NCBI RefSeq assembly: GCF_014200495.1
Contig: NZ_JACHBY010000010.1
Coordinates: 1-64,000 of the forward strand
From: Mucilaginibacter geliditolerans
GTDB taxonomy: Bacteria > Bacteroidota > Bacteroidia > Sphingobacteriales > Sphingobacteriaceae
Direction: 5' to 3'
DNA length: 64,000 nt
The notes below the pieces were generated by a model, which made no database searches, was not told where the DNA came from, and was given only the letters and a program-made list of their open reading frames with translations. Position numbers and translations under genes: made by a program. Shown piece after piece: positions 27,530 through 37,422 of this stretch (its first letter is position 1; the number at the start of each line of letters is the position of its first letter).

Positions 27530-27838
27530 TTAATACAAATGATGTTTAAACAATTAAAATTTACATCATCATAATAATCGGGACTAAAAATTTAAAATAA
27601 TGAAATAATGAAAGCGAATAACCAAAATTTTTACCAATTACTTAACACTGTTAGAAAAACTAATGGCGTTAAGTCATATTTATGGTACGCTGCAACAAAC
27701 TCCGTTTACCATATCAACAGAATATTACGACTACTTAATTACTAGCTCACCACACATCAAATGCATATCGAAAAACAAGTACACAAAGCAATGCCCTCAC
27801 AATTTATATCATCATTAATAAACATTAACTCTCACAAC
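27530..27838 (+). promoter_or_regulatory. efflux-operon upstream region with TetR operator copy
   Basis: TTAACACTGTTAG (27642-27654) repeats the tetR operator with one change. No clear -7 element could be placed. The open frame starting at ATG 27761 runs into the adaptor gene, but its first 26 codons are not signal-like and are treated as leader DNA. Confidence 0.6.
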
Positions 27839-28978
27839 ATGAAACGCATCATCTTAGGACTCGTAGCAATAACACTACTATATAGTTGCTCATCAACGCC
27901 GGCAGCGCAAACAGCTCCGCCGCCGCCAGCATTACCTGTAGCAACGGTAACAGCAGGCACCGACACCACATACCAGGAATACCCTGCCTCAATTGAAGGC
28001 ACCGTAAACGTGGAGATCCGCCCGCAGGTAAGCGGCACTTTAGATAAAGTTTTTGTTGACGAAGGCGCTTTTGTAAGCGCAGGTCAGCCGATCTTTAAAA
28101 TCAACGAATTGCCATACCGCGCAGCTTATAACAATGCCTTAGCCAGTCAGCATTCTGCGGAAGCAACGCAGGCAAACGCACAGTTGGAAATTGACAAACT
28201 AACCCCCTTAGTTGCCAACAAAGTAGTATCCGATTATCAGTTAAAAACTGCAAAGGCTACCTACCAGGCAGCAACCGCCAATGTTGAGCAGGCAAAAGCA
28301 AACGTATCTACCGCTTCCATCAACTTAGGTTATACCATAATTAAAGCACCAGTAAGCGGTTACATTGGCCGCCTGCAAAAGAAACAGGGAAGTTTGGTTT
28401 CACCAACTGATGTTGATGCATTAACCTTACTATCTGATGTGCATGACGTACACGTTTACTTTGCATTAGGCGAAAAAGATTTTGTAACCTTTAAAGAACA
28501 ATATCCAGGCGAAACTTTAAAAGACAAACTGAAAGCATTGCCACCGGTAACCTTATTACTGGCCGATGAAACTCAATACGCGAAAGAGGGCAGTATTGAT
28601 ATGATCGACGGTCAGTTTGATAAAAATACCGGCGCTATAACGCTAAGGGCAAGTTTCCCTAACGCGCAGGGCCTTTTACGCTCTGGTAATACCGGTAAGA
28701 TCCGTTTAAGCTTACAACATAAGGATGCTTTAATCATACCTGCATCAGCAACTGTTGATATGCAGGATAAAACGTTCGTATTTACCGTAGGCGATAGCAG
28801 CAAAGTGAAAAAACAAGCTATCACCATTATTGGTAAAACAGGCGACAATTACCTGGTTAAAGACGGCGTAAAAGTAGGCGACGAGATCGTACTAAGCGGC
28901 ATTGATAAATTACAGGAGGGCATGGTGATCCAGCCTCAAAAAGCGACAGATAAAACTGCCGCAGTAATAAAGAAATAA
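27839..28978 (+). CDS. RND efflux periplasmic adaptor (membrane fusion) lipoprotein
   Basis: About 379 aa from the ATG at 27839, chosen because it begins a lipoprotein signal (MKRIILGLVAITLLYSC, lipid Cys 17). Then the family order: lipoyl half (EIRPQVSGTLDKVFVDEGAFVSAGQPIFKIN), coiled-coil hairpin (about 90-160), second lipoyl half (IIKAPVSGYIGRLQKKQGSLV), beta barrel and membrane-proximal domain. It bridges the inner-membrane pump to the outer channel. First gene of adaptor-pump-channel, 23 bases before the pump. Confidence 0.92.
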   Translation: MKRIILGLVAITLLYSCSSTPAAQTAPPPPALPVATVTAGTDTTYQEYPASIEGTVNVEIRPQVSGTLDKVFVDEGAFVSAGQPIFKINELPYRAAYNNALASQHSAEATQANAQLEIDKLTPLVANKVVSDYQLKTAKATYQAATANVEQAKANVSTASINLGYTIIKAPVSGYIGRLQKKQGSLVSPTDVDALTLLSDVHDVHVYFALGEKDFVTFKEQYPGETLKDKLKALPPVTLLLADETQYAKEGSIDMIDGQFDKNTGAITLRASFPNAQGLLRSGNTGKIRLSLQHKDALIIPASATVDMQDKTFVFTVGDSSKVKKQAITIIGKTGDNYLVKDGVKVGDEIVLSGIDKLQEGMVIQPQKATDKTAAVIKK

Positions 28979-29001
28979 TACATACACTTAAACTTAAAGT
29001 C

Positions 29002-32000
29002 ATGTTTCAAAAATTTATAGAAAGACCGGTACTCTCCACTGTCATCTCCATATTATTGGTGATAGTTGGTATACTAGGTTTAACAAAATTGCCCCTGGAG
29101 CGGTTTCCGAATATCGCCCCTCCATCGGTACTGGTATCAGCTGTATACCCGGGCGCTAATGCCGAAACTATCTTACGTTCGGTAACCCCGTCGTTAGAAG
29201 AAGCAATTAATGGTGTGGAAGATATGACCTACATGACTTCCACTGCCAGTAATGATGGTACCCTTGGCATCACAGTTTATTTTAAACAAGGTACCAATCC
29301 CGATCAGGCTGCTGTGAACGTTCAAAATCGTGTTTCACAGGCAACAAGCCAGTTACCAGCCGAGGTTGTGCAGTATGGTATAACCACTACCAAACAGCAA
29401 AACAGTTTTATTGGTGCTATGGGTATATACTCAACAGATCCTAAAAAATACAATTCGACATTTGTAAATAACTACGCGCAGATCAATATCATTCCCGAAC
29501 TTAAACGTATCCAGGGAGTTGGTTCTGCCCAGGTATTTGGTGGTATTAAGGATTACTCCATGCGTATTTGGTTAAATCCTGCTCAATTAGCTGCTTACAA
29601 AATTACACCTGCCGAGGTAATGGCAGCCATACAGGACAAAAACCTGGAAGCAGCTCCCGGTAGATTTGGCGAGCAAAGCAATGAAGCATTTGAATATGTA
29701 ATTAAGTATAAAGGCAAGCTTACCACGCCGGAAGAATATCAAAATATCGCTATCCGTGCAAATGCCGACGGTTCCGTATTACATTTAAAAGATGTAGCAC
29801 GAGTTGAACTTGGAGCTTACAGCTACGCTAGTATAAACCGCTTAAACGGGCATGAAGGTATTACCGTTGGTATTATACAGTTGGCTGGCTCAAATGCTAA
29901 CCAGATACAGATTGACATTGATAAGCTGATGGTGAAATTATCAAAGGATTTCCCGGTAGGTATCCAATACAACCAGTTCTATCGTACCAAAACAGATCTT
30001 GATGAATCCATTGACCAAGTTGAACATACACTAGTAGAAGCTTTCGTACTGGTATTTATCGTGGTATTTATATTCCTGCAAGATTTCAGGTCTACATTAA
30101 TTCCGGCTATAGCAGTTCCGGTTGCTATTATCGGCACCTTCTTCTTCATGAACATCTTCGGGTTCTCTGTTAACCTTTTAACCCTGTTCGCATTAGTATT
30201 GGCCATAGGTATTGTGGTGGATGACGCGATTGTGGTGGTAGAGGCAGTGCATGCCAAAATGGAGCACGACCCTACTCTTACCCCGAAACAGGCAACCACC
30301 AGTGCTATGAGTGAAATTAGCGGTGCCATTATATCCATTACGCTTGTTATGGCGGCGGTATTTTTACCGGTTAGTTTTATGACTGGTTCAACAGGTATAT
30401 TTTACAGGCAATTTGCATTAACAATGTCAATAGCCATCGTTATATCAGCTGTTAACGCTTTAACTTTAAGCCCTGCCCTTGCGGCATTATTCTTAAAGAA
30501 TAAACATACCGCAGATGGCCATGAAGCCCCTGAAAAAGGTTTTGTTGAGAAGTTTTACGCAGGCTTTAACGGCAGCTTTAATTACATGACCAACAGGTAC
30601 ATAGGTGGCTTAAAAGTTCTTATCCGCAATAAATGGATCAGTATGGCCGGGCTTGCGTTGGTAATTGCTGTTACAGTTTTCCTGGTAGAAAGAACAAAAA
30701 CAGGCTTTATACCTACCGAGGATCAGGGCTTTGTGGCTATCGCGGTTTCAACACCATCCGGAACTTCATTGGCCAATACCAATAAAATACTAAAACAAGC
30801 CGAAGCACAGCTAAATACGATGCCATCATCAAGATTTGTGATGTCATTGGCGGGATTTAACTTTTTAACACTTTCCAACAGCCCGTCAGCAGGTCAGATC
30901 TTCCTGTTGTTAAAACCTAATAAAGACAGGGGTGCTGTTAAGAATATTGATGATATACAAAACATTGTAAGGGGTAAAATGGCGGGTATACCCGGCGGTA
31001 CGTTCTTCGTATTCAGCTTTCCAACCGTTCCTGGTTTTAGTAACGTAGAAGCCATGGACGTAATGTTGCAGGATAAAACCAATGGCAGGCTGGATAAATT
31101 TAGCGGTGTAGCCAGTAATTTTATTGGAAAACTAATGGCTAAACCGGCAATTGCCTATGCCTTTACCTCTTTCAAAGCAGATTACCCGCAGTTACAATTA
31201 GAAGTTGATGATGAAAAAGCTGCCCAACTTGGGGTAAATGTTAAAGACATTTTATCAACCATGCAGGCTTACTTCGGTACCGCTCAAGCATCGGACTTTA
31301 ATCGTTTTGGTAAGTACTACCGTGTGATAGTACAGGCTGATATTGCCGACAGGACAGACCCGGCATCAATTGATCGCGTGTTTGTTAAAAACAGCGCAGG
31401 TGAAAATGTACCGATCAACACGCTTGTTAAGCTAACCCGAGTATATGGTTCAGAAACAGCTTCACGTTATAATCTCTTTAACTCTATCGAGGTAAACGCG
31501 ATCCCTAAACCGGGCTACAGCTCAGGTGACGCGATCAAAGCTATAGAGGAAACAGCCAAAGAGCAATTGCCAACCGGCTATGCTTATGAGTTCTCCGGTC
31601 AAACTCGTGAAGAGATCTCATCAGGTGGGCAATCAGGTATAATATTTATGCTTTGTTTGATATTTGTATACTTCTTATTAGCAGCGCAGTACGAAAGTTA
31701 CATCCTGCCTTTGGCAGTAATACTTTCTATACCAACAGGTATACTTGGTGTGTTTGTGGTGTTAGGCTTAACAGGTATCGAAAACAACATCTATGTACAG
31801 GTAGCGCTCATTATGCTTATCGGCTTATTGGCCAAGAACGCGATCCTGATCATTGAGTTCGCGGTACAGCGGCGCAGGGCAGGCCATGGTTTGGTTGAGT
31901 CAGCTATAGAAGCAGCCAGGCTAAGGATAAGGCCAATCATCATGACATCACTGGCATTCGTGTTCGGTTTGTTCCCGATGAGTATCGCAACCGGCCCATC

Positions 32001-32220
32001 TGCACAAGGTAACCACTCTATTAGTATAGGTGCCGCAGGTGGGATGGTTTCAGGAGTAATATTGGGCTTATTTATTATCCCGGTACTATTCGTGATATTC
32101 CAGGCCTTACAGGAAAAAATATCAGGTGTGCCTGTGCCACCAGCGCTTAATAATGGTAATGATGAGCATGGACACGTAAATGGTAATACAGTTGTATTGG
32201 CAGATGAGTATTCAGCATAA
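29002..32220 (+). CDS. RND multidrug efflux transporter, HAE-1 (AcrB-like)
   Basis: 1072 aa inner-membrane proton antiporter. It starts FQKFIERPVLSTVISILLVIVGILG. The proton-relay Asp pair is in AIGIVVDDAIVVVEAVHAKME (TM4), and the GAAGGMVSGVILGLFIIPVLF end is typical. Length matches AcrB/MexB. It exports hydrophobic drugs or lipids with the flanking adaptor and channel. The tail carries an extra His/Gly/Asn-rich stretch (NGNDEHGHVNGNT). Confidence 0.93.
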   Translation: MFQKFIERPVLSTVISILLVIVGILGLTKLPLERFPNIAPPSVLVSAVYPGANAETILRSVTPSLEEAINGVEDMTYMTSTASNDGTLGITVYFKQGTNPDQAAVNVQNRVSQATSQLPAEVVQYGITTTKQQNSFIGAMGIYSTDPKKYNSTFVNNYAQINIIPELKRIQGVGSAQVFGGIKDYSMRIWLNPAQLAAYKITPAEVMAAIQDKNLEAAPGRFGEQSNEAFEYVIKYKGKLTTPEEYQNIAIRANADGSVLHLKDVARVELGAYSYASINRLNGHEGITVGIIQLAGSNANQIQIDIDKLMVKLSKDFPVGIQYNQFYRTKTDLDESIDQVEHTLVEAFVLVFIVVFIFLQDFRSTLIPAIAVPVAIIGTFFFMNIFGFSVNLLTLFALVLAIGIVVDDAIVVVEAVHAKMEHDPTLTPKQATTSAMSEISGAIISITLVMAAVFLPVSFMTGSTGIFYRQFALTMSIAIVISAVNALTLSPALAALFLKNKHTADGHEAPEKGFVEKFYAGFNGSFNYMTNRYIGGLKVLIRNKWISMAGLALVIAVTVFLVERTKTGFIPTEDQGFVAIAVSTPSGTSLANTNKILKQAEAQLNTMPSSRFVMSLAGFNFLTLSNSPSAGQIFLLLKPNKDRGAVKNIDDIQNIVRGKMAGIPGGTFFVFSFPTVPGFSNVEAMDVMLQDKTNGRLDKFSGVASNFIGKLMAKPAIAYAFTSFKADYPQLQLEVDDEKAAQLGVNVKDILSTMQAYFGTAQASDFNRFGKYYRVIVQADIADRTDPASIDRVFVKNSAGENVPINTLVKLTRVYGSETASRYNLFNSIEVNAIPKPGYSSGDAIKAIEETAKEQLPTGYAYEFSGQTREEISSGGQSGIIFMLCLIFVYFLLAAQYESYILPLAVILSIPTGILGVFVVLGLTGIENNIYVQVALIMLIGLLAKNAILIIEFAVQRRRAGHGLVESAIEAARLRIRPIIMTSLAFVFGLFPMSIATGPSAQGNHSISIGAAGGMVSGVILGLFIIPVLFVIFQALQEKISGVPVPPALNNGNDEHGHVNGNTVVLADEYSA

Positions 32221-32226
32221 TTAAAA

Positions 32227-33648
32227 ATGATCAATAACATGAAAAATATATTATACAGTGCCGCTTTTCTATTGCTGTTGAGCGCCTGTAACGTATCGAA
32301 AGACGTACAAACACCCAAGCCCGCGTTACCTGATACCTTCAGGAACGCGGCTGCTACCACGGATACCACCAGCATTGGCGATATACAATACAGAAGCTTT
32401 TTTGCCGATCCAACTTTGCAAACGTTGATCGACAGTGCTATCATCCGGAATTATGATATGCAGATAGCTGTTAAGAATATAGAAGCTTCGCAGCTATTAT
32501 TCAAACAGGTAAAGTGGAACAATGTGCCACAGATTGATCTGAATGTATCTGCCAACTCAAGCCGCCCCTCAGATAATAGTTTGGACGGATTGAGCCTGGC
32601 CCAGGACAATATCGGCACAAAGCACATTGAAACTTACCAGGCGGATATCTCCCTTTCATGGGAGGCCGATATCTGGGGTAAGATCCGCAGCCAAAGCAAA
32701 CTGGCTTTTGCCAATTACCTGCAAACACAGGAAGCTAAAAAGCTGATCCAAACCAATATTGTAGCCAGCGTATCACAAGGTTATTATAACCTGCTGATGC
32801 TGGATGCGCAGATAAACGTTGCCAAAAGCAGTGTGAAGCTGGATGACAGTACCCTCCGTATTATTAAATTACAATATGATGCGGGACAGGTAACTTCATT
32901 GGCTGTGCAGCAGGCCGAGGCACAACTGCAAGCAGCCGCGGAGCTGGTTCCTCAGTTTGAACAGAACATAGCCCTACAGGAAAATGCGCTGAGCATTTTA
33001 GCCGGACAACTGCCTGAGAAGATCACCCGCAGCACAACGCTCGACCAGATCACAATGCCTGCCAATTTATCAACAGGCATACCATCAGCCATGGTTAGTC
33101 GCCGCCCTGATGTACAGAGCGCTGAACTGGCTTTAGTTGTTGCCAATGCAAACGTTGGTATTAACAAAGCATCAATGTACCCCGCCCTGCGCATAACTGC
33201 CGATGGTGGTGTAAATTCATTTAAGGCCAGCAACTGGTTCAACATACCATCATCATTATTTGGTATAGTTGCAGGTAGCGTATTACAACCATTGCTTGAT
33301 CATAAAGAGTTAAAAACCCAATATGATGTGGCACAGGTAAACCGTGAAAAAGCGGTACTGCAATTCAGGCAAACAGTATTAAATGCCGTAGGCGATGTAT
33401 CTGACGCATTAGTGAAGATAGAAAAACTGAACCAGCAGGAAGTAATTGCCGTGCAAAGGGTAAACACCTTAAACCATGCAACTGCCAACGCCAGCCTGCT
33501 ATTCAAAAACGGCATGGCCGATTACCTTGAAGTGATCACCGCACAGGGTAATGTGTTGGAAAGTCAGCTTGAACTGGCTACCATTAAAAGAGATGAGTTG
33601 AGCGCTGTATCAGAGCTTTACCAATCGTTAGGTGGTGGTTGGAGATAA
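32227..33648 (+). CDS. TolC-like outer-membrane efflux lipoprotein (NodT family)
   Basis: 473 aa. Lipoprotein signal (KNILYSAAFLLLLSAC) followed by two structural repeats of the outer-membrane factor fold: DISLSWEADIWGKIRSQSKLAFANYLQTQEA in the first half and the SRRPDVQSAELALVVANANVGINKA block in the second. It forms the trimeric exit channel for the RND pump 6 bases upstream. A second start Met five codons in (MKNIL) is equally plausible. Confidence 0.92.
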   Translation: MINNMKNILYSAAFLLLLSACNVSKDVQTPKPALPDTFRNAAATTDTTSIGDIQYRSFFADPTLQTLIDSAIIRNYDMQIAVKNIEASQLLFKQVKWNNVPQIDLNVSANSSRPSDNSLDGLSLAQDNIGTKHIETYQADISLSWEADIWGKIRSQSKLAFANYLQTQEAKKLIQTNIVASVSQGYYNLLMLDAQINVAKSSVKLDDSTLRIIKLQYDAGQVTSLAVQQAEAQLQAAAELVPQFEQNIALQENALSILAGQLPEKITRSTTLDQITMPANLSTGIPSAMVSRRPDVQSAELALVVANANVGINKASMYPALRITADGGVNSFKASNWFNIPSSLFGIVAGSVLQPLLDHKELKTQYDVAQVNREKAVLQFRQTVLNAVGDVSDALVKIEKLNQQEVIAVQRVNTLNHATANASLLFKNGMADYLEVITAQGNVLESQLELATIKRDELSAVSELYQSLGGGWR

Positions 33649-33670
33649 TACTTACAACAAATCATAAAAG

Positions 33671-33705
33671 AAAAGGCCCGGTGGAGAATATCTACCGGGC
33701 TTTTT
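33671..33705 (+). terminator. intrinsic terminator of the efflux operon
   Basis: AAAAGGCCCGGT (33671-33682) pairs with ACCGGGCTTTTT (33694-33705) across an 11-base loop, followed by the T-run. Confidence 0.88.
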
Positions 33706-33719
33706 GCTATATGCTGCCC

Positions 33720-33830
33720 GTTCAAGCGTCCACGCTTGAATGCCGTAGAATTTGAGCGTCCTCGCTCGTTGAAACAATAGATGAGCGTGGACGCTCACAA
33801 AGTCTTAAGTTCAAGCGTAGACGCTTGAAC
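33720..33830. repeat. cluster of four AAGCGT-type palindromes
   Basis: 33720-33740 (arms TTCAAGCGT/ACGCTTGAA), 33754-33767 (GAGCG...CGCTC), 33782-33797 (TGAGCGT/ACGCTCA, loop GG), and 33809-33830 (arms GTTCAAGCGT/ACGCTTGAAC, loop AG). The loops CC, CT, GG and AG vary while stems are kept, as expected when structure matters. Confidence 0.85.
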
Positions 33831-33861
33831 TGGCGAAGAATAATAAAGCAACTAGGTGCAA

Positions 33862-34254
33862 TCAGCAGGCACATTCAATTTGCAATCCGCTTTTTTGCTG
33901 GGCTCCTTCTGTTGCATAGCCATCAAATTTCCACCACTCAATGCCACCTATCAATTCCCTCACATCAAAACCGAGCCTGGCCATATTAAGTGCTCCACGG
34001 GTGGATGCATTACAGCCAATGCCATCGCAGTAAGTTACGTAAATGTAACTTCTGTCGAGCTTTGCAGTAGTTTGTTCATTCATCTCGCGGTGGGGTAAGT
34101 TTATTGCTCCGGGAATATGTTCCTTTTCAAAGCCGAAAGCTTTACGCGCGTCAATAGCTATAACTTTTTCGCCGGCTTCCAGTGCGCTAAACAGGTCGGA
34201 TGGGTCCATTTCAAAGGCTAGTTTGTTTTGGTAATGTTCAATTGAAGTATTCAT
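33862..34254 (-). CDS. rhodanese-domain protein
   Basis: 130 aa single rhodanese domain: ALEAGEKVIAIDARKAFGFEKEHIPGAINLPHREM, then the active loop YCDGIGCNASTRGA (Cys in the CxxxxC position, about residue 76), and LIGGIEWWKFDGY. It may shuttle persulfide sulfur. The C-terminus ends with CAC. It is divergent from a MetR-like regulator gene across 124 bp, suggesting regulation by it and a sulfur link. Confidence 0.85.
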   Translation of the reverse strand: MNTSIEHYQNKLAFEMDPSDLFSALEAGEKVIAIDARKAFGFEKEHIPGAINLPHREMNEQTTAKLDRSYIYVTYCDGIGCNASTRGALNMARLGFDVRELIGGIEWWKFDGYATEGAQQKSGLQIECAC

Positions 34255-34378
34255 AATTTATTTGTTTTTGTTCCACCAAAATTATGGGCAGCCCGCTATA
34301 ATTTTATATGAGATTTACAGCATGTGCACATGAGCAAAACACATAAAATTATTTGCAATAACATGTTACTTTTACAAT

Positions 34379-35266
34379 ATGGAGGTAAGGCACTTAAGAA
34401 TGATAAAAACAATTGCTGATGAAAAAGGCATCACCAGATCACTGGATAAACTTTTTCTTACACAATCGGCAGTTAGTCACCAGCTTCGCGATATTGAGGA
34501 ACGCATGGGCGTTAAGTTATTTTATCGTACCAAAAAGCAATGGATACTTACAGAGGAAGGCAAAATATTGTATGATACTGCAACCAAAGTTTTAAGCGAG
34601 CTTGACCTTGCCAATGAAAAGATAAACGACCTGCGCATTGGGCACAGCGGCGAGATCCGGATAAGTACCGAATGTTATACCAGCTACCACTGGCTGCCTG
34701 CCTTTATGGTAAAAATGAAATTGCTGTATCCCAGGCTCGATGTAAAAATTGTAATGGAAGCCACCCACAAACCTTTGCAAAAGCTATTGGATAATGAGCT
34801 GGATGTAGGCATAACATCCGACCCGTGGGATGATAAGAGCATTAAATATATTGAGCTGTTTAAAGATGAAGTAATGGCGGTTGTACCCACCGGACACCGG
34901 CTGACTGAAAAAAAATATTTAACTGCCGATGATATAACGAATGAGGTACTCATCATCCACTCCTACCCTTTGGATACGGTAACAGTATACCAGCATTTCT
35001 TAAAGCCTCTGCAAAAACAGCCTGGTAATATCATAGCCATACCACTTACTGAAGTAGCGCTTGAAATGGTAAAGGCAGGCATGGGCATTATGACGATACC
35101 GCAATGGGCGCTTAAGCCTTTCACAGCCTCATCGGCATTAACATTGGTACGCATTGGGCCAAAGGGGCTCATCCGCACGCATTATGCTGCGATCCGACAT
35201 GAAGATGCAAGAAAAAAATACATCACCGATTTTATTGAAAATTTAAAAGAACAACTTACAAAATGA
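34379..35266 (+). CDS. LysR-family regulator, MetR-like
   Basis: 295 aa. N-terminal winged HTH (EVRHLRMIKTIADEKGITRSLDKLFLTQSAVSHQLRDIEERMG). The effector domain opens with RISTECYTSYHWLPAFMVKM, which resembles MetR (RIAIECHSCIQWLTP), as does the GIMTIPQWAL segment. MetR controls methionine genes with homocysteine as co-inducer. The divergent rhodanese gene is the likely target. Overlaps the following GNAT gene by 4 bases. MetR assignment is by remembered similarity and moderate. Confidence 0.8.
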   Translation: MEVRHLRMIKTIADEKGITRSLDKLFLTQSAVSHQLRDIEERMGVKLFYRTKKQWILTEEGKILYDTATKVLSELDLANEKINDLRIGHSGEIRISTECYTSYHWLPAFMVKMKLLYPRLDVKIVMEATHKPLQKLLDNELDVGITSDPWDDKSIKYIELFKDEVMAVVPTGHRLTEKKYLTADDITNEVLIIHSYPLDTVTVYQHFLKPLQKQPGNIIAIPLTEVALEMVKAGMGIMTIPQWALKPFTASSALTLVRIGPKGLIRTHYAAIRHEDARKKYITDFIENLKEQLTK

Positions 35267-35718
35267 CAGCCGACTACCTGATAAGGGCCGTAACCGAAAA
35301 TGATCTGGATGAACTCATGCTTATGATACAGGAACATGCGGATTATGAACTTGCTGAGTTTACGCCCGAACATAAAAAGGAGCGGCTAAGGAAAACCATA
35401 TTTAGCGAACATGCAAAACTCAACTGCTGGGTTGTTGAACAACAGGAAAAACTAACAGGCTACGTAACCTACACATTTGATTACTCTACCTGGGATGCTG
35501 CCGACTTTATGTATATGGATTGCCTTTACCTGCGCGAAGCAACACGGGGTAATGGAATTGGCACAGCTATCATTCAAAAACTGCGCAATGTTGCTAAAGA
35601 AAAAAGCTGCATAAACATACAATGGCAAACCCCTGATTTTAACGAAAGCGCTATCCGTTTCTATCATAAAAATAAGGCTACCTCAAAAAATAAGGTAAGA
35701 TTTACTTTAAGTGTATGA
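35263..35718 (+). CDS. GNAT-family N-acetyltransferase
   Basis: 151 aa. Acetyl-CoA binding motif in DCLYLREATRGNGIGTAIIQKLRNVAKEK (R/Q-x-x-G-x-G/A as RGNGIG, about residue 98-103), preceded by the beta-strand VTYTFDYST. Substrate unknown. Start overlaps the stop of the LysR gene (ATGA), so they are co-translated. Convergent with the exporter gene, 8 bases apart. Confidence 0.8.
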   Translation: MTADYLIRAVTENDLDELMLMIQEHADYELAEFTPEHKKERLRKTIFSEHAKLNCWVVEQQEKLTGYVTYTFDYSTWDAADFMYMDCLYLREATRGNGIGTAIIQKLRNVAKEKSCINIQWQTPDFNESAIRFYHKNKATSKNKVRFTLSV

Positions 35719-35725
35719 TATCCGA

Positions 35726-37273
35726 TCAATGATCCGACGACGGTACAACCACAGCCCTTGTTTTATCGCGTTTAGCAACAAATAATAACAACGGTAGCAC
35801 TATCGCGAAGAAGAATCCAATCAGAAAGTAACCATCCAGGTAACTGGAAAAGGATGATTGCTTTACTACCACCAACTCAATCAACTGCATAGCCTTTTGT
35901 TTAGCATCCAGTAAACCAAAACCCTTTTGCTGGAACAGGTGCGTATAAGCACTAACCCTCGCTATCGATATCGGGTTATCATTGGTAATATGGGTGATCA
36001 GATCCATTCTATGTGAGGCTATCCTGCGGGCTACATAGGTATTGATAATAGAGATGCCAAATGAACCACCTAACTGCCGCATCATATTATTCAGGGCCGT
36101 ACCCTGCGGCATATCCTTAGCCTCGAGTGATGATACCGCCAATGTACCGAGCGGAACAGTTAACAAAGCCATCCCTATCGCCCTAAAGATGAGGTTCAAC
36201 GTAATATCAAAAGCAGGCGTTTCCAAATTTATCCGCGACATGGACCAGTTGAAATAGATAAAACACAAAAAGCCAAACAAAACGATTAAAGCCGGGGAAA
36301 CACCCTTCTGCAATAATTTACCGGTAACAATCAGCGCTATTACAGCCACAATGGAGCCCGGCAACAGCAACAGGCCCGATTGTGTAGGCGTAAAACCTAA
36401 GATCCGCTGTGCAACAACAGGCGTTAAGTAGATGGAAGTATACATACCCATCCCGGTAATAAAAGTGAGCACCGCGGCTATACTTAATGACCGGAATCTC
36501 AATATATGCAGGTTAACCACCGGATTTTCTATATTCAACTCCCAGATAACGAATGCGGTTAACGCCATTATAGCTACAACAGTTAAAAAGGTAATATATC
36601 CGGCAGAGAACCAATCATCCGTTTGGCCGCGTTCCAGCACTACTTGTAAGGAGCCAATGCCTACTATCAGCAACATAATGCCTAACCAGTCTATCTTTCT
36701 TACTGCTTGCTTTATTGGTTCATACAAAAAGAACATGCACGATACTGCTGCAGCTATCCCGATAGGTACGTTGATGTAAAAGATCCATGGCCATGAGTAA
36801 TTTTCAGTAATGTAACCGCCTAAAGTCGGACCAATGGTCGGGCCAATAAAAATGCCGATACCAAACAAAGCGCTGGCTACGTTTTGTTTCTCCTTCGGGA
36901 AAAGCTCATAAACCACCGTAGCCGATACCGACAGCAAAGCACCGCCGCCCAGTCCCTGCAAAAAACGGAAGCCCACCAGTTCCCATATATTAGTAGCGTT
37001 ACCGCACATAAACGAGCATACGGTAAACAGTATAATAGAGCCTATATAATAATTCCTTCGCCCAAGGTTATTGGCTAAAAAGCTGGTCATGGGGATGATG
37101 ATCACATTGGCTATGGCGTACGAGGTGATCACCCATGAAGTATCTTCCAGCGTAGCGCCTAAATTGCCGCTCATATAGTTGAGCGCTACATTAACAATAG
37201 AGGTATCAATCAGTTCCATAATGGCTGCCGCTATTACGGTTATTAAAAGCAATTGTCGTTTTAAAGGAGTCAT
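35726..37273 (-). CDS. DHA2-family MFS multidrug exporter (EmrB/QacA type)
   Basis: 515 aa, about 14 transmembrane segments. The DHA2 opening is MELIDTSIVNVALNYMSGNLG, with motif C-like GIGIFIGPTIGPTLGGYI and RFLQGLGGGAL. It should export drugs by proton antiport. Two identical, oppositely oriented 14-bp operators lie at and upstream of its start, and the divergent TetR gene that should bind them is decayed, so the exporter may now be deregulated or controlled in trans. Confidence 0.9.
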   Translation of the reverse strand: MTPLKRQLLLITVIAAAIMELIDTSIVNVALNYMSGNLGATLEDTSWVITSYAIANVIIIPMTSFLANNLGRRNYYIGSIILFTVCSFMCGNATNIWELVGFRFLQGLGGGALLSVSATVVYELFPKEKQNVASALFGIGIFIGPTIGPTLGGYITENYSWPWIFYINVPIGIAAAVSCMFFLYEPIKQAVRKIDWLGIMLLIVGIGSLQVVLERGQTDDWFSAGYITFLTVVAIMALTAFVIWELNIENPVVNLHILRFRSLSIAAVLTFITGMGMYTSIYLTPVVAQRILGFTPTQSGLLLLPGSIVAVIALIVTGKLLQKGVSPALIVLFGFLCFIYFNWSMSRINLETPAFDITLNLIFRAIGMALLTVPLGTLAVSSLEAKDMPQGTALNNMMRQLGGSFGISIINTYVARRIASHRMDLITHITNDNPISIARVSAYTHLFQQKGFGLLDAKQKAMQLIELVVVKQSSFSSYLDGYFLIGFFFAIVLPLLLFVAKRDKTRAVVVPSSDH

Positions 37274-37278
37274 AATTT

Positions 37279-37386
37279 ATACCGATTGGTATTTTATTGG
37301 TGAAACTTTTTATTATATCTGAATTAAATACAGCAATCATATTGCTTGCTATTTCTCATTTATGATATAAATATACCAATCGGTAT
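37279..37386. promoter_or_regulatory. pair of TetR-type operators before the DHA2 exporter
   Basis: ATACCGATTGGTAT (37279-37292) and ATACCAATCGGTAT (37373-37386) are exact reverse complements and each is itself a near palindrome. Their placement between the exporter and the divergent tetR remnant fits a TetR-controlled pair. Confidence 0.75.
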
Positions 37387-37422
37387 ATTATTAAAATCAA
37401 TATTTTCTTTTATTACGCAGTT

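Noticed and set aside
27761..27838. Upstream ATG for the efflux adaptor
   Set aside because: It would place 26 polar residues before a clear lipoprotein signal peptide that begins at 27839.
33720..33830. Possible CRISPR array
   Set aside because: Units are palindromic and of unequal spacing, there are no constant-length spacers and no cas genes.
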